This document shows positions 16,501-23,974 of a stretch of DNA of 47,527 nt, in pieces. The notes under the pieces were generated by a model, which worked only from the letters and a program-made list of their open reading frames with translations, had not been told where the DNA came from and searched no databases. Made by a program: the position numbers and the translations under genes. Positions within the stretch are counted from its first letter, which is position 1. Each line of letters opens with the position of its first letter. Source of the stretch: Streptomyces chumphonensis (GTDB lineage Bacteria; Actinomycetota; Actinomycetes; Streptomycetales; Streptomycetaceae); contig NZ_JACXYU010000022.1 in the NCBI RefSeq assembly GCF_014779715.1, positions 1-47,527 on the forward strand, in the 5' to 3' direction.

Positions 16501-16605
16501 GGCCCCCCGCCGGACGGCGGCCCGGGGAGCGCGTGGACCGGGCGACCCGTCCTCGCGGAAGGCGACGGCAGGAAGAAGCGGCAGGTGCGGCATGACGGTC
16601 GATGA
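13507..16605 (+). CDS. Fusion protein: glycosyltransferase-like domain + NRPS condensation domain + adenylation C-terminal-like remnant
   Basis: This 1032-residue protein starts at GTG 13507 behind GGAGA. Residues 1 to about 440 have a GT-A look: MRRICLTLPTNRPC, the DxD-like RRDSDSGY at 126-133 and DTIGSDYFLIQLV near 272. Residues about 455-910 are an NRPS condensation domain with LVVRHEALRTTF (503-513) and the active motif SHAATDAG near 594; the second, catalytic His and the Asp are kept. Residues about 920-1015 resemble the C-terminal subdomain of an adenylation domain (WVSPPAVADAL, RLTAYVAAGGDPLTPE, LAPHRYVIV) with no large subdomain. No carrier domain is inside, so it should use the free carrier protein. 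It overlaps both neighbours. The glycosyltransferase assignment is the least certain part. Confidence 0.75.
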   Translation: MRRICLTLPTNRPCAGALTAVGAEAAYAARHFDVEVCLLVLDSADAAARAEHRAAVLALPPAPGVTVHHLDEAEQRAFLREVIARSGVAEPERVLALMLPSEVSYGACTNRAFLLAAALGCTSVHRRDSDSGYRTRDGEPVFPVHAELEFLGRRAADVAGRASRTRLDPACADRRVALVGGSFTGEMSVDLAQMRGLDPAAYEEVVGLSIPADCPPPWRANAIGEAFRGAGDGPFTGDRTTLTRVSPTRVDMCNIAFDRAVYGRVPLPPATDTIGSDYFLIQLVHDARLPGVEHDRHIVNHITGERRTDAGFLAYQRRFVKFLLSKGGDHAVQAATAKAGDALLDDAGGLRPSAVAALVRDAAGAGRDENTERLAVVDRAYRRLGGRYATVAEMLAGQGERLLAEAERDLADFAALIDAWGPLVRAAEDTPAGGVGAPASSARTVAVRYAGGVARRGPLTLGQANMIRCMLRDDPAYINIHAVWPVPEGVATRAVIDAFRTLVVRHEALRTTFPHGPDAAPREQVVAAEGRFAVTVVDHAEPPPDAERYADAERYAEAVADRDRVRRFGLAEEFPLRISVLTRRGTPTFVALAASHAATDAGALAVLHEEWRTLLTGTELPPLEAVTPLELAAEEASPAGVRKSDASLGYWERILRTGPQAMFAEPHAVPPEGRQPQLTLRSRRGARALARAATRTGNAPSTVLLTAWCALLAHRAGQSACVIALPTSNRFTRRLTRAVTTVSQDALLHLDVRVPSFDALLRTAFGGVLDAYRHSRFDALRLWEMVERVTDERGSHFARDAVFNDVSALAPAARDAAPPPEPGTGPESGPEPGPELELCWGPGQELPTRALAFAYATTPLLHLSLWADPALFPRAEAEGFLTGVVRLLEAVAAEDVPLSALGAVTGVRSAERGPRWRRVDGCWVSPPAVADALGRALDGRPVHVTVDEAPDGGAGPRLTAYVAAGGDPLTPERAHAGLRDVLPGRPGLLAPHRYVIVQGPPPDGGPGSAWTGRPVLAEGDGRKKRQVRHDGR

Positions 16606-17896
16606 GGTGCGCGTCCCCGGGCAGCCGGAGGAGAAGCCGGCGGCGCTGCCGAGCCCGTGGCGGTCGGGCCGCTTCCGGCTGTTCTTCACCGCCCGCAGCG
16701 CCTCGCTGCTGGCGGACGGCATGCTCATGGTCTCGCTCACCACCGCCGTGCTGGGGGCGGGCTACGGGGCCGGGGGCGTGGGCTACGCGCTGGCCGCGTG
16801 GATGGCGCCGATCGCGCTGCTCGTCCTGTTCGGGGGCGTGCTGGCCGACCGGTTCACGCCGCAGGTGATGATGGTGGGCGCCGACGTGGCGCGGATGGTG
16901 GCCATGCTCACCCTCGCCGCGCTGCTGCTCGGTGGGGACGTGCCGCTGTGGCAGATCATGGCGCTGATGGCGCTCAGCGGCGCCGCGACCGCCATGTTCC
17001 AGCCGGGACTGGCGAGCATGGTGCCCCGCGTGGCCGAGGACATCCAGCGGGCGAACGCGCTGCTGCGGGTCTCCGAGGCGATGAGCGCGCTGATCGGGCC
17101 GGGGCTCGCCGGGCTCCTGGTGGCCTACTGGAACGTCGCCGGGTCCTTCGCGGTGATCGCGGGGGCGTACGCGCTGAGCGGGCTGGTCCTCGCGCCGCTG
17201 CGCAGGCTCAGCGTCACCCGGGACGAGAGCGACGACCCGATGTGGCGCCGACTCGTCACCGGCTGGCACGAGTTCCGGTCGCGCTCCTGGCTGTGGGGCG
17301 TCATCGTCATCTGGGCCGTCTACGGCCTGTTCGTCTTCGGTCCGGCGATCCCGCTGGGCGCGGCGCTGATCTCGGAGCAGCACGGGGCGAGCGGGTACGG
17401 CTGGATCGCCTCGGCCGACGGCGCGGGCACGATCATCGGCGGCCTGATCGGCATGCGGGTGCGGCCCCGGCGTCCGCTGGTCGCGGGGGCCTGCGCCATG
17501 CTCTTCTTCGCCCTGAACCCGCTGGCGCCCGCGCTGGGTTGGTCGTTCACCGCCACGGCGCTGACCAGCGTGGCGGCCGGGTGCGGCTTCGCCTTCTGGG
17601 GGGTGATGTGGGCGACGAGCGTCCAGTCCCACATCCCGCTGGCCGTCCTCAGCCGGGTCTACGCCTACGACGTGGCCGGGTCGATCATGGTGATCCCGCT
17701 GGGCCGGGCGCTGTCCGGCCCGGGCGCCGAGGTCTTCGACGCCGACCGGGTGCTGCTGTTCTCCTCGGTCATGGCCGTGGTCTGCATCCCCGTCATGCTC
17801 TGCGTGCCCGCCATCCGCCGCCTGGGCCGCACGCCGAAGCCCGTCGACGGGACGGCGGGCACGGCCGCGACGGCCGCGACGGCGCCCTCCGGCTGA
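16592..17896 (+). CDS. MFS transporter (MFS_3 / EntS-like exporter)
   Basis: This 434-residue protein has about 12 hydrophobic segments. The region after helix 2 reads GGVLADRFTPQVMMVGADV, a form of the MFS G-x-L-a-D-r motif, and QPGLASMVPRVAEDIQRANA is typical of the enterobactin-exporter-like group. The start ATG 16592 overlaps the fusion gene by 14 bases, so it belongs to the same operon and most likely exports the product or gives self-resistance. The C-terminal tail is short Ala/Thr repeats. Confidence 0.88.
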   Translation: MTVDEVRVPGQPEEKPAALPSPWRSGRFRLFFTARSASLLADGMLMVSLTTAVLGAGYGAGGVGYALAAWMAPIALLVLFGGVLADRFTPQVMMVGADVARMVAMLTLAALLLGGDVPLWQIMALMALSGAATAMFQPGLASMVPRVAEDIQRANALLRVSEAMSALIGPGLAGLLVAYWNVAGSFAVIAGAYALSGLVLAPLRRLSVTRDESDDPMWRRLVTGWHEFRSRSWLWGVIVIWAVYGLFVFGPAIPLGAALISEQHGASGYGWIASADGAGTIIGGLIGMRVRPRRPLVAGACAMLFFALNPLAPALGWSFTATALTSVAAGCGFAFWGVMWATSVQSHIPLAVLSRVYAYDVAGSIMVIPLGRALSGPGAEVFDADRVLLFSSVMAVVCIPVMLCVPAIRRLGRTPKPVDGTAGTAATAATAPSG

Positions 17897-17926
17897 CGCG
17901 GCCGGGCTGACGCGGCCGGGCTGACG
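17892..17926 (+). repeat. 14-base tandem repeat at the MFS stop
   Basis: GCTGACGCGGCCGG occurs at 17892-17905 and 17906-17919, with a partial third copy from 17920. Each copy carries TGA, and because 14 is not a multiple of three the three TGAs (17894, 17908, 17922) fall in all three frames. It lies between two convergent genes. Confidence 0.7.
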
Positions 17927-17957
17927 GGCGCGGCGCGGGCGGGTGCGGCGCGGGCGG

Positions 17958-19868
17958 TCAGGGGGTGACGAGGGGGAAGTCCTGGTCGCCGGGGTCGAGG
18001 ACGGCGGCGAGCCGGTCGAGGACCGTCGTGTCGCCGTCGACCCGGATGCCCGCGTCGGTGAGCGCCTGCGGCGTCAGGTCGCCGAGGGCGAGGGCGGGCA
18101 GGTGGCGGGTGGTGGTGGTCAGGGTGGCGTCGGCGGTGTCGCGCTGCGGGGCCGCCGTGTGGCTCAGCACGCCGTTGGCCAGGCGCACCCGGAGGGTCTC
18201 GCCGGTGTCGGTGAGGGCGATGTCGAAGGTGAGCTGTTCGTCCCAGGCTTCGGGGCCGTTGATCTGGACGGCGAGTGCGTCGAGCAGGAGCCGGGGGCCG
18301 AGGTTGGCGATGATGTCGGCGGAGGCGGTGACGGTGGGGGTGCCGAACCGGCCCCGGCGCAGTTCGGTCGCGCCGGAGAGGAAGAAGTTGCGCCAGGTGC
18401 CGTTCTCCGATCCGTAGCCGAGCTGTTCGTAGGTGTCGGCCAGCAGGTCGCGCGCCGGGGCGTGGTCGGGGCGGGCGAAGACGACGTGGCTGAGGACTTC
18501 GGCGGTCCAGCGCAGGTCGCCCGCCGCGAAGGAGGTCCGGGCCTTGGCGACCACGGCGTCGGCGCCGCCCATGAACTCCACGTAGCGCTTGCCCGCCTCG
18601 GTGGGCGTGTGCTGCCACAGGTGCGCCGGGTTACCGTCGAACCAGCCCATGTAACGCTGGTAGATCGCCTTGAGGTTGTGGCTGACCGAACCGTAGTAGC
18701 CGCGCGTGGACCACGCGTTCTCCAGCGCCGGCGGCAGTCGGAGGTGCTCGGCGATCTCGGTGCCGGTCCAGCCCTTGTTGATCAGCCGCAGGGTCTGGTC
18801 GTGGAGGTAGCCGTACAGGTCGCGCTGGACGCTCAGGAAGTTCCGGACCCGGTCCCGGCCCCAGGTGGGCCAGTGGTGCGAGGCGAACGCGACGTCCGTG
18901 GTGTCGGCGAACAGGTCGATGCACTCCGTGAGGTAGCGCGACCAGTTGTGCGGGTCCCGGACGACGGCGCCGCGCAGCGTCAGGAGGTTGTGCAGCGTGT
19001 GCGTGGCGTCCTCGGCCGTGCACAGCGCTCGCAGGTCGGGGAAGTGGATGAGCATCTCCGAGGGGGCTTCGGTGTCCGGGGCCATCTGGAAGACCATCCG
19101 GACGCCGTCGACGGTCTCCTCCTGACCGGTCGTCGTGATCTCCACGGTCGGCGCGATGAGGCTCACGGTGCCCGTCGCCGTGGTCTGGCCGAGACCCGCG
19201 CCGACCTGTCCCCGGGGGCCGGGGGCCAGGGCCGCGCCGTACATGTAGGCCGCGCGGCGGGCCATGGCCGTGCCCGCGTACACGTTCTCCGCGACCGCGT
19301 GCGCGGTGAAGCCCTCCGGCGCGAGCACCGGGACGCGGCCCGCGTCGACGTCCCGCTGCGTGGTGACGCCCTTGACCCCGCCGAAGTGATCGGCGTGGGA
19401 GTGCGTGTAGACGACGCCCGTGACCGGGCGTTCCCCCCGGTGCTCGCGGTAGAGCGTGAGTGCCGCCCCGGCGGTCTCCGTCGACAGGAGGGGGTCGATC
19501 ACGACGACGCCGGTCGTCCCCTCGACGAACGTCACGTTCGACAGGTCCAGGCCCCGCACCTGGTAGATGCCCTCGACCACTTCGAAGAGGCCGTGCCGCG
19601 CGACGAGCTGGGACTGCCGCCACAGGCTCGGGTTGACGGTGTCGGGGGCCTCGTCCTCCAGGAACGCGTAGGCGTCGTTGTCCCACACCACGCGCCCGTC
19701 CGCGTCGGTGACGGCGTTGGGCTCGCGGCGCGCGATCAGCCCCCGCGCCGCGTCCTCGAAGTCCTGCCGGTCCGCGAACGGCAGGCGCTCCCGGACCTCG
19801 GCCTGCCGCCGGGCGACGAACGGCTGGGCGGGCTGGGAAGGCTGGGCGGGCTGGGCGGGTGGAGCCAT
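17958..19868 (-). CDS. Alkyl sulfatase / metallo-beta-lactamase-fold hydrolase (SdsA1-like)
   Basis: This 636-residue protein has the MBL zinc motif THSHADHFGG at 156-165 (numbered from the GTG at 19871) and later zinc ligands in AEDATHTLHNL and FASHHWPTWG. It also has the dimerisation region (GWTGTEIAEHLRLP, TRGYYGSVSHN) and a C-terminal SCP2-like domain, as in SdsA1, which cleaves primary alkyl sulfates such as SDS. Length fits the family. There is no signal peptide; the N-terminus is a Pro-Ala-Gln repeat. ATG 19868 overlaps the sortase stop by one base (TGATG); a GTG at 19871 is the alternative start. It is the last gene of a three-gene operon. Confidence 0.92.
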   Translation of the reverse strand: MAPPAQPAQPSQPAQPFVARRQAEVRERLPFADRQDFEDAARGLIARREPNAVTDADGRVVWDNDAYAFLEDEAPDTVNPSLWRQSQLVARHGLFEVVEGIYQVRGLDLSNVTFVEGTTGVVVIDPLLSTETAGAALTLYREHRGERPVTGVVYTHSHADHFGGVKGVTTQRDVDAGRVPVLAPEGFTAHAVAENVYAGTAMARRAAYMYGAALAPGPRGQVGAGLGQTTATGTVSLIAPTVEITTTGQEETVDGVRMVFQMAPDTEAPSEMLIHFPDLRALCTAEDATHTLHNLLTLRGAVVRDPHNWSRYLTECIDLFADTTDVAFASHHWPTWGRDRVRNFLSVQRDLYGYLHDQTLRLINKGWTGTEIAEHLRLPPALENAWSTRGYYGSVSHNLKAIYQRYMGWFDGNPAHLWQHTPTEAGKRYVEFMGGADAVVAKARTSFAAGDLRWTAEVLSHVVFARPDHAPARDLLADTYEQLGYGSENGTWRNFFLSGATELRRGRFGTPTVTASADIIANLGPRLLLDALAVQINGPEAWDEQLTFDIALTDTGETLRVRLANGVLSHTAAPQRDTADATLTTTTRHLPALALGDLTPQALTDAGIRVDGDTTVLDRLAAVLDPGDQDFPLVTP

Positions 19869-20521
19869 CACGACACCTCTGTCCTTGGTCCGCTTCCGTC
19901 GGGGACCCGCGCCAGGCGGGCGGTGAGCACGAGGTTGGCGCGGTAGGAGCGCCGTTCGGCGTCCCAGCCCGCGCAGGTGATGAGGGTCAGGCGCGGCTGC
20001 GTGCTCGGCCCGTAGACCTCGCCGGAGGGGAAGGCGTCCCGGTCGTACACGGTGGCCGTGGTGACGGTGAACTCCGCTCCGGGGCCGTGGGCCCGTTCCA
20101 CGACGACGCGGTCCCCCGGGCGGACGGCGCTCAGGCCGTGGAAGGCGGCCGGTCCGGACGCGGAGTCGACGTGCCCGACGAGGACCGCGTTGCCGCGCTG
20201 GCCCGGCGTGGGGCCGTGGGTGAACCAGCCCGCGTGGTCGGGGTCGTCCGGCAGGGCGACGGAGCCGTCGTCGTCGAGGCCGACCGGCGTGGTGACGACG
20301 TCCAGGCCGAGAGCGGGCACCCGCACGCGGCGCGGTCGGGCCGGGGGCAGGGGGCGCGCGGTGCCCTCCGGCGACGCCGCCCGGGGTGCGGTCGGTGGCC
20401 GCTCCGGCGGGGGCACCGCGCCCGTGGTGGGCAGACCGAGGGCGATGAGGACGCCGCCCGCCGCCGCGCAGGCGGTGGCCGCCGCGGTGCGCGCACCGCG
20501 GCGGCCACCGGCCCTGGACAC
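19868..20521 (-). CDS. Class F-type sortase
   Basis: This 217-residue protein has an N-terminal membrane anchor (ATACAAAGGVLIALGLP), a Pro-rich linker and a sortase domain. The catalytic His is in NAVLVGHVDSASG, the Cys in LTLITCAGWD and the Arg in RRSYRANLVL. Such enzymes cut a sorting signal and link surface proteins to the cell wall. I chose GTG 20521, 14 bases after the CHRD gene; the annotation is tentative at the start because no good ribosome site is visible. The upstream CHRD protein is the obvious candidate partner. Confidence 0.9.
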   Translation of the reverse strand: MSRAGGRRGARTAAATACAAAGGVLIALGLPTTGAVPPPERPPTAPRAASPEGTARPLPPARPRRVRVPALGLDVVTTPVGLDDDGSVALPDDPDHAGWFTHGPTPGQRGNAVLVGHVDSASGPAAFHGLSAVRPGDRVVVERAHGPGAEFTVTTATVYDRDAFPSGEVYGPSTQPRLTLITCAGWDAERRSYRANLVLTARLARVPDGSGPRTEVS

Positions 20522-20535
20522 GGCCCGGTTCCCGT

Positions 20536-21309
20536 TCAGGCCGCGCGACCGGGGCGGCGGCGCAGGAGGAACACGCCTCCCGCAGCCGCGAGCAGCCCGG
20601 CGCCGCCGGCCACGGCGAGCGTGTTGCCGTCGGTGCCCTGGCTGCCGCCCAGGCCGCCCTTGACGGGGCCCTTGGCGGCCTGCGTCAGGGGCCCGCACAG
20701 CGCGGGGTTGGTGGCCTCGGCGGGGAGCTTCGGGTCGAGGTCGGAGGGGCCGAGCACGTCGTCGTACTTCCCGTTGCCGTTGACGTCCGTGCCGTGGACG
20801 ACGACGACGGCCGTGCCCGCCCGCAGGCTCTCGGCGGCCTCCGCGCTGACGGTGATGGTGCGGTGGTAGGTGACGTCGGGGCCGACGGGGAAGCGGTCCA
20901 CGGCCAGGCCGGAGGCGGGGCTCGTGTCGCCCTTCGTGGTCAGGGACGTGCCGATGCCGCCGTAGAAGGGGGCGCCGTCGGTGGTGAAGACGGACTTCAT
21001 GCCGTTCACCGTGCGGGCGGCGGAGGCCGGCGGGCACTGGCCCTTGGCCGCGATGTGGAAGTGCTGGGCGTGCGGGGCTCCGGCCAGCAGGCCGTGCGCG
21101 GTCACGCTGACGGTCGCCCGGTGGCCCGTGAGGGTGACCGTGGCGGTGCCCGAGCCCTTGACCTTGCTGAAGGGCACCGGGTCCAGGTGCGCCTGGAGGC
21201 GCAGGGTGTCCCGGGTGCCGGAGTCCGCCGAGGCGGCCGGGGCCAGGGCGCCGCCGGACGCCACGAGGGCGAGGGTGGCCAGGGCGACGGCAGGGGTGCG
21301 GTTCATCAT
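20536..21309 (-). CDS. Secreted CHRD-domain protein with C-terminal membrane anchor
   Basis: This 257-residue protein has a signal peptide (MMNRTPAVALATLALVASGG to APAASA). Its CHRD domain includes VKGSGTATVTLTGHRATVSV and the His-rich HAQHFHIAAKGQCP. It continues through VVVHGTDVNGNGKYDDVLGP, then a Gly-rich linker, a hydrophobic helix (LAVAGGAGLLAAAGGVFLL) and RRRPGRAA, the layout of sortase substrates. However, no LPxTG or LAxTG motif is visible before the helix (sequence there is GLGGSQGTDGNT). CHRD domains occur in chordin and in bacterial surface proteins of unknown job. It is the first gene of the operon with the sortase. Confidence 0.88.
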   Translation of the reverse strand: MMNRTPAVALATLALVASGGALAPAASADSGTRDTLRLQAHLDPVPFSKVKGSGTATVTLTGHRATVSVTAHGLLAGAPHAQHFHIAAKGQCPPASAARTVNGMKSVFTTDGAPFYGGIGTSLTTKGDTSPASGLAVDRFPVGPDVTYHRTITVSAEAAESLRAGTAVVVVHGTDVNGNGKYDDVLGPSDLDPKLPAEATNPALCGPLTQAAKGPVKGGLGGSQGTDGNTLAVAGGAGLLAAAGGVFLLRRRPGRAA

Positions 21310-21644
21310 GTCTCTTTCCGCCGAGGGAGGTTCGGCGCGCGACGGCGAGGGGCTGTGAGAGCGCGTCGCGTCGGGGTCTGCACGCCGTGAAGGTCTGCTC
21401 GCTCAGCGTGGGGGCTTCGGCGGGACGCCGCCACCGCGAGCCACCGCTCCGGCCGACCGGCCGGCGCCCCGGCACACCCGGGCGGTGCGGGCGCAACGCC
21501 GCTTCCGTGGCGGGCCGTTGGGTGGTCCGTGACCGGTGGACGTGCCTCCCGGAGCCGGGTCGCCCGCCGCTCGTCCGAGCGGGTGAGACGACCGGCCCCG
21601 AGGGCCGGCCGGACCGGCGTCCGGGTGGGCGACGGGGCACGGGC
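21310..21644. other. 335-base stretch without a gene; one terminator-like hairpin
   Basis: This separates the CHRD operon promoter from the end of the double-HTH gene. No coding frame with a ribosome site is seen. The only structure is the hairpin at 21592-21608, listed separately. The CHRD operon promoter must be in the part next to 21310 but I could not pick clear -10/-35 boxes. Confidence 0.5.
21592..21608 (-). terminator. Hairpin downstream of the double-HTH gene
   Basis: CCGGCCC (21592-21598) and GGGCCGG (21602-21608) form a perfect seven-base stem with a CGA loop, 37 bases past the stop of the minus-strand gene at 21645. There is no T tract, which is common in actinomycetes. Confidence 0.4.
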
Positions 21645-22154
21645 TCAGGTCGCGGTCCAGGGGAGGGGCGGGCGGCGCTTGTCGGAGCCGGAGCCCGGGC
21701 CCGGGCGGCTGTTCCACATCAGGAGCAGGTCGCGCACGTGGAAGCGGGCCCTCGGATACCACCGCAGGCCGTCGACGGTGTTCGGCAGGGTGTCGGGGCG
21801 GTCGTCCTTGATCTGCGTGACGCTGCGGCCGTCCACGCCGATGAGTTTCGCGAAGCCGACGAGCGTCACCTCGCGGTCGAGCAGTTCCTCGGGCAGTTCG
21901 ACGGGGCGGGGGCGGCGCGGACGGAAGGGTTCCAGCTCGGCCGGGTCGTACAGGGCGCTGCCACCGCCGCCGCCCCGGTCGGTGACCCCGCGACGCCGCC
22001 GCTTGGGGGCGGGGAAGTCCGGGTAGGCGCGCGGCATCACGTGGACGACGTAGCCGTGGGTGTACCCCACCTCCGCGGCCCACTCCCTCAACGTCACCCA
22101 GTCCTCGTCCGGTTCGACCACGGCGCTTCCCCTCTCGGCCCGGTTGGACGACAT
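21645..22154 (-). CDS. Hypothetical protein with two excisionase/MerR-like HTH units
   Basis: This 169-residue basic protein has two similar segments. VTLREWAAEVGYTHGYVVHV followed by PRAYPDFPAPKRR and ALYDPAELEPF looks like a winged HTH of the AlpA/excisionase type. VTLVGFAKLIGVDGRSVTQI, then DTLPNTVDGLRWYPRARF and HVRDLLLMW repeats the plan, with wing and target-strand residues in the same order. A Gly run (GGGGG) links them. It probably binds DNA with a tandem domain. ATG 22154 is the only sensible start. I do not know its target. Confidence 0.6.
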   Translation of the reverse strand: MSSNRAERGSAVVEPDEDWVTLREWAAEVGYTHGYVVHVMPRAYPDFPAPKRRRRGVTDRGGGGGSALYDPAELEPFRPRRPRPVELPEELLDREVTLVGFAKLIGVDGRSVTQIKDDRPDTLPNTVDGLRWYPRARFHVRDLLLMWNSRPGPGSGSDKRRPPLPWTAT

Positions 22155-22207
22155 GATGAGGCGCCCGCCGGGAGCCTGTCACGCGCCGTCGGGCGCCGGT
22201 GGGCGGG

Positions 22208-23707
22208 TCAGTGGCCGGCGAGTTCGCCGGCGAGCTTGTCGTGCATCGCGGCGCTGGGCTGGTTGAGGCCGATGATGGTGACCTTCTTGCCGCGTGCCGC
22301 GTACTTGGTCTCGATGGCGTCGAGGGCGGCGACGGAGGACGCGTCCCAGATGTGGGCGTCGGAGAGGTCGATGACGACGTCGTCCGGGTCGCCCGCGTAG
22401 TCGAACTGGTAGACGAGGTCGTTGGAGCTGGCGAAGAACAGCTCGCCGGTTACGGCGTAGACGGCCTGCCTGCCGTCCGGGTCGACGACACCGGAGACCT
22501 CGGCCAGATGGGCGACGCGGCGGGCGAAGGCGATCATCGCGGTGAGGACGCCGACGATCACGCCGATCGCGAGGTTGTGCGTGGCGACTACGACGGCGAC
22601 GGTGACGGCCATCACGACGGTCTCGCTGACCGGCAGCTTCTTCAGCGTCCCGGGCCGGATCGAGTGCCAGTCGAAGGTGGCCACGGAGACCAGGACCATC
22701 ACGGCGACCAGGGCGGCCATGGGGATGTCGGAGACGATCGGGCCGGTCACGACGACGAGGACGAGCAGGAGGCTGCCGGCGAGGAACGTGGACAGGCGGG
22801 TGCGGGCGCCGGACGCCTTCACGTTGATCATCGTCTGGCCGATCATGGCGCAGCCGCCCATGCCGCCGAAGAAGCCGGTGACGATGTTGGCGATGCCCTG
22901 GCCGATGGACTCGCGGGTCTTGTTGGAGTGGGTGTCGGTGATGTCGTCGACCAGCTTGGCGGTCATCAGCGACTCCATGAGCCCGACGAGCGCGAAGGCG
23001 AAGGCGTAGGGGGCGATGACGCCCAGGGCCTCCAGCGTCAGCGGCATGTCCGGCAGGCCCGGCACCGGCAGGGAGGACGGCAGCTCGCCCTTGTCGCCGA
23101 CGGTCGGGACGGCGATCCCGGCGCCGACGGTGATGAGCGTGAGGATGACGATGGAGACCAGCGGCGCGGGCACGGCCTTGGTGAGCCGGGGGAAGAACAC
23201 CATGAGCGCCAGCCCGCCGACGACGAGCGGGTAGACGGCGAACGGGACGTTCTCCAGCTCGGGCACCTGGGCGAGGAAGATCAGGATGGCCAGGGCGTTG
23301 ACGAAACCGACCATCACCGAGCGCGGCACGAACCGCATGAGCCGGGCGACGCCGACCGCGCCGAGCACGACCTGGAAGACGCCGCCCAGGATGACGGCGC
23401 CGACGAGGTAGCCGAGCCCGTACTCGTGGTTCAGGGGGGCGATGACGAGGGCGATCGCGCCCGTCGCCGCCGAGATCATCGCCTTGCGTCCGCCGACGAT
23501 CGAGATGACGACGGCCATCGTGAAGGAGGCGAAGAGGCCCACCGCCGGGTCGACGCCCGCGATGATGGAGAAGGAGATCGCCTCGGGGATGAGCGCGAGG
23601 GCGACCACGAGGCCGGCCAGCACCTCGGTGCGGAACACCTTCGGGGAGGCCAGGAAGTCCGGGCGGGACAGGCGCGGCTTGGCAGCGGCGGGCAGCGTCG
23701 AGGACAT
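22208..23707 (-). CDS. SulP-family anion permease with STAS domain
   Basis: This 499-residue protein begins with the SulP N-terminus (LAGLVVALALIPEAISFSII, GVDPAVGLFASF) and has about 11-12 membrane segments. Its C-terminal STAS domain (about 400-499) contains VVIDLSDAHIWDASSVAALD. It is expected to move sulfate, bicarbonate or a related anion in symport. The start ATG 23707 was chosen over an upstream extension that has no membrane pattern. It is divergent from a MerR regulator, with a dyad in between. Confidence 0.9.
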   Translation of the reverse strand: MSSTLPAAAKPRLSRPDFLASPKVFRTEVLAGLVVALALIPEAISFSIIAGVDPAVGLFASFTMAVVISIVGGRKAMISAATGAIALVIAPLNHEYGLGYLVGAVILGGVFQVVLGAVGVARLMRFVPRSVMVGFVNALAILIFLAQVPELENVPFAVYPLVVGGLALMVFFPRLTKAVPAPLVSIVILTLITVGAGIAVPTVGDKGELPSSLPVPGLPDMPLTLEALGVIAPYAFAFALVGLMESLMTAKLVDDITDTHSNKTRESIGQGIANIVTGFFGGMGGCAMIGQTMINVKASGARTRLSTFLAGSLLLVLVVVTGPIVSDIPMAALVAVMVLVSVATFDWHSIRPGTLKKLPVSETVVMAVTVAVVVATHNLAIGVIVGVLTAMIAFARRVAHLAEVSGVVDPDGRQAVYAVTGELFFASSNDLVYQFDYAGDPDDVVIDLSDAHIWDASSVAALDAIETKYAARGKKVTIIGLNQPSAAMHDKLAGELAGH

Positions 23708-23928
23708 GCGACCGTTTCTGTTTCGGGCGCGCGGAGACGGCCGCGCGCGCTGCGTGCGTCGACGGCGGGCCCCTCCGTGCGGGGCGTGCCGGTCGGCCTC
23801 GGAGGCCGGTCGGGCATCATGGCCCGGAAGTCCGTGGGCGCCGCGGGGCCCCGGGCGGGGCCGCTGCGCAGCGGCGGTGGCTGTGGCCTGGCCGCCACCG
23901 GTGCACGGCGGTTCGGACCACGTCACAA

Positions 23929-23952
23929 CTCTACCCTGACGTAAGGGCAGAG
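23929..23952. promoter_or_regulatory. MerR-type operator dyad
   Basis: CTCTACCCT (23929-23937) and AGGGCAGAG (23944-23952) are inverted copies at 8 of 9 positions around GACGTA. Long dyads of this form sit inside the stretched spacers of MerR-controlled promoters. It lies between the SulP and MerR genes and is the best candidate for their shared control site. Confidence 0.6.
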
Positions 23953-23974
23953 AGCGCCTCGGAAGCTGTGAATC

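Noticed and set aside
12760..16743. 1327-residue minus-strand frame
   Set aside because: Opposite strand of the dioxygenase and the fusion gene; extreme Arg/Gly/Val content and no domain.
22199..23944. 581-residue plus-strand frame rich in Asp, Gly and His
   Set aside because: Antisense of the SulP transporter; a typical GC-rich mirror frame.
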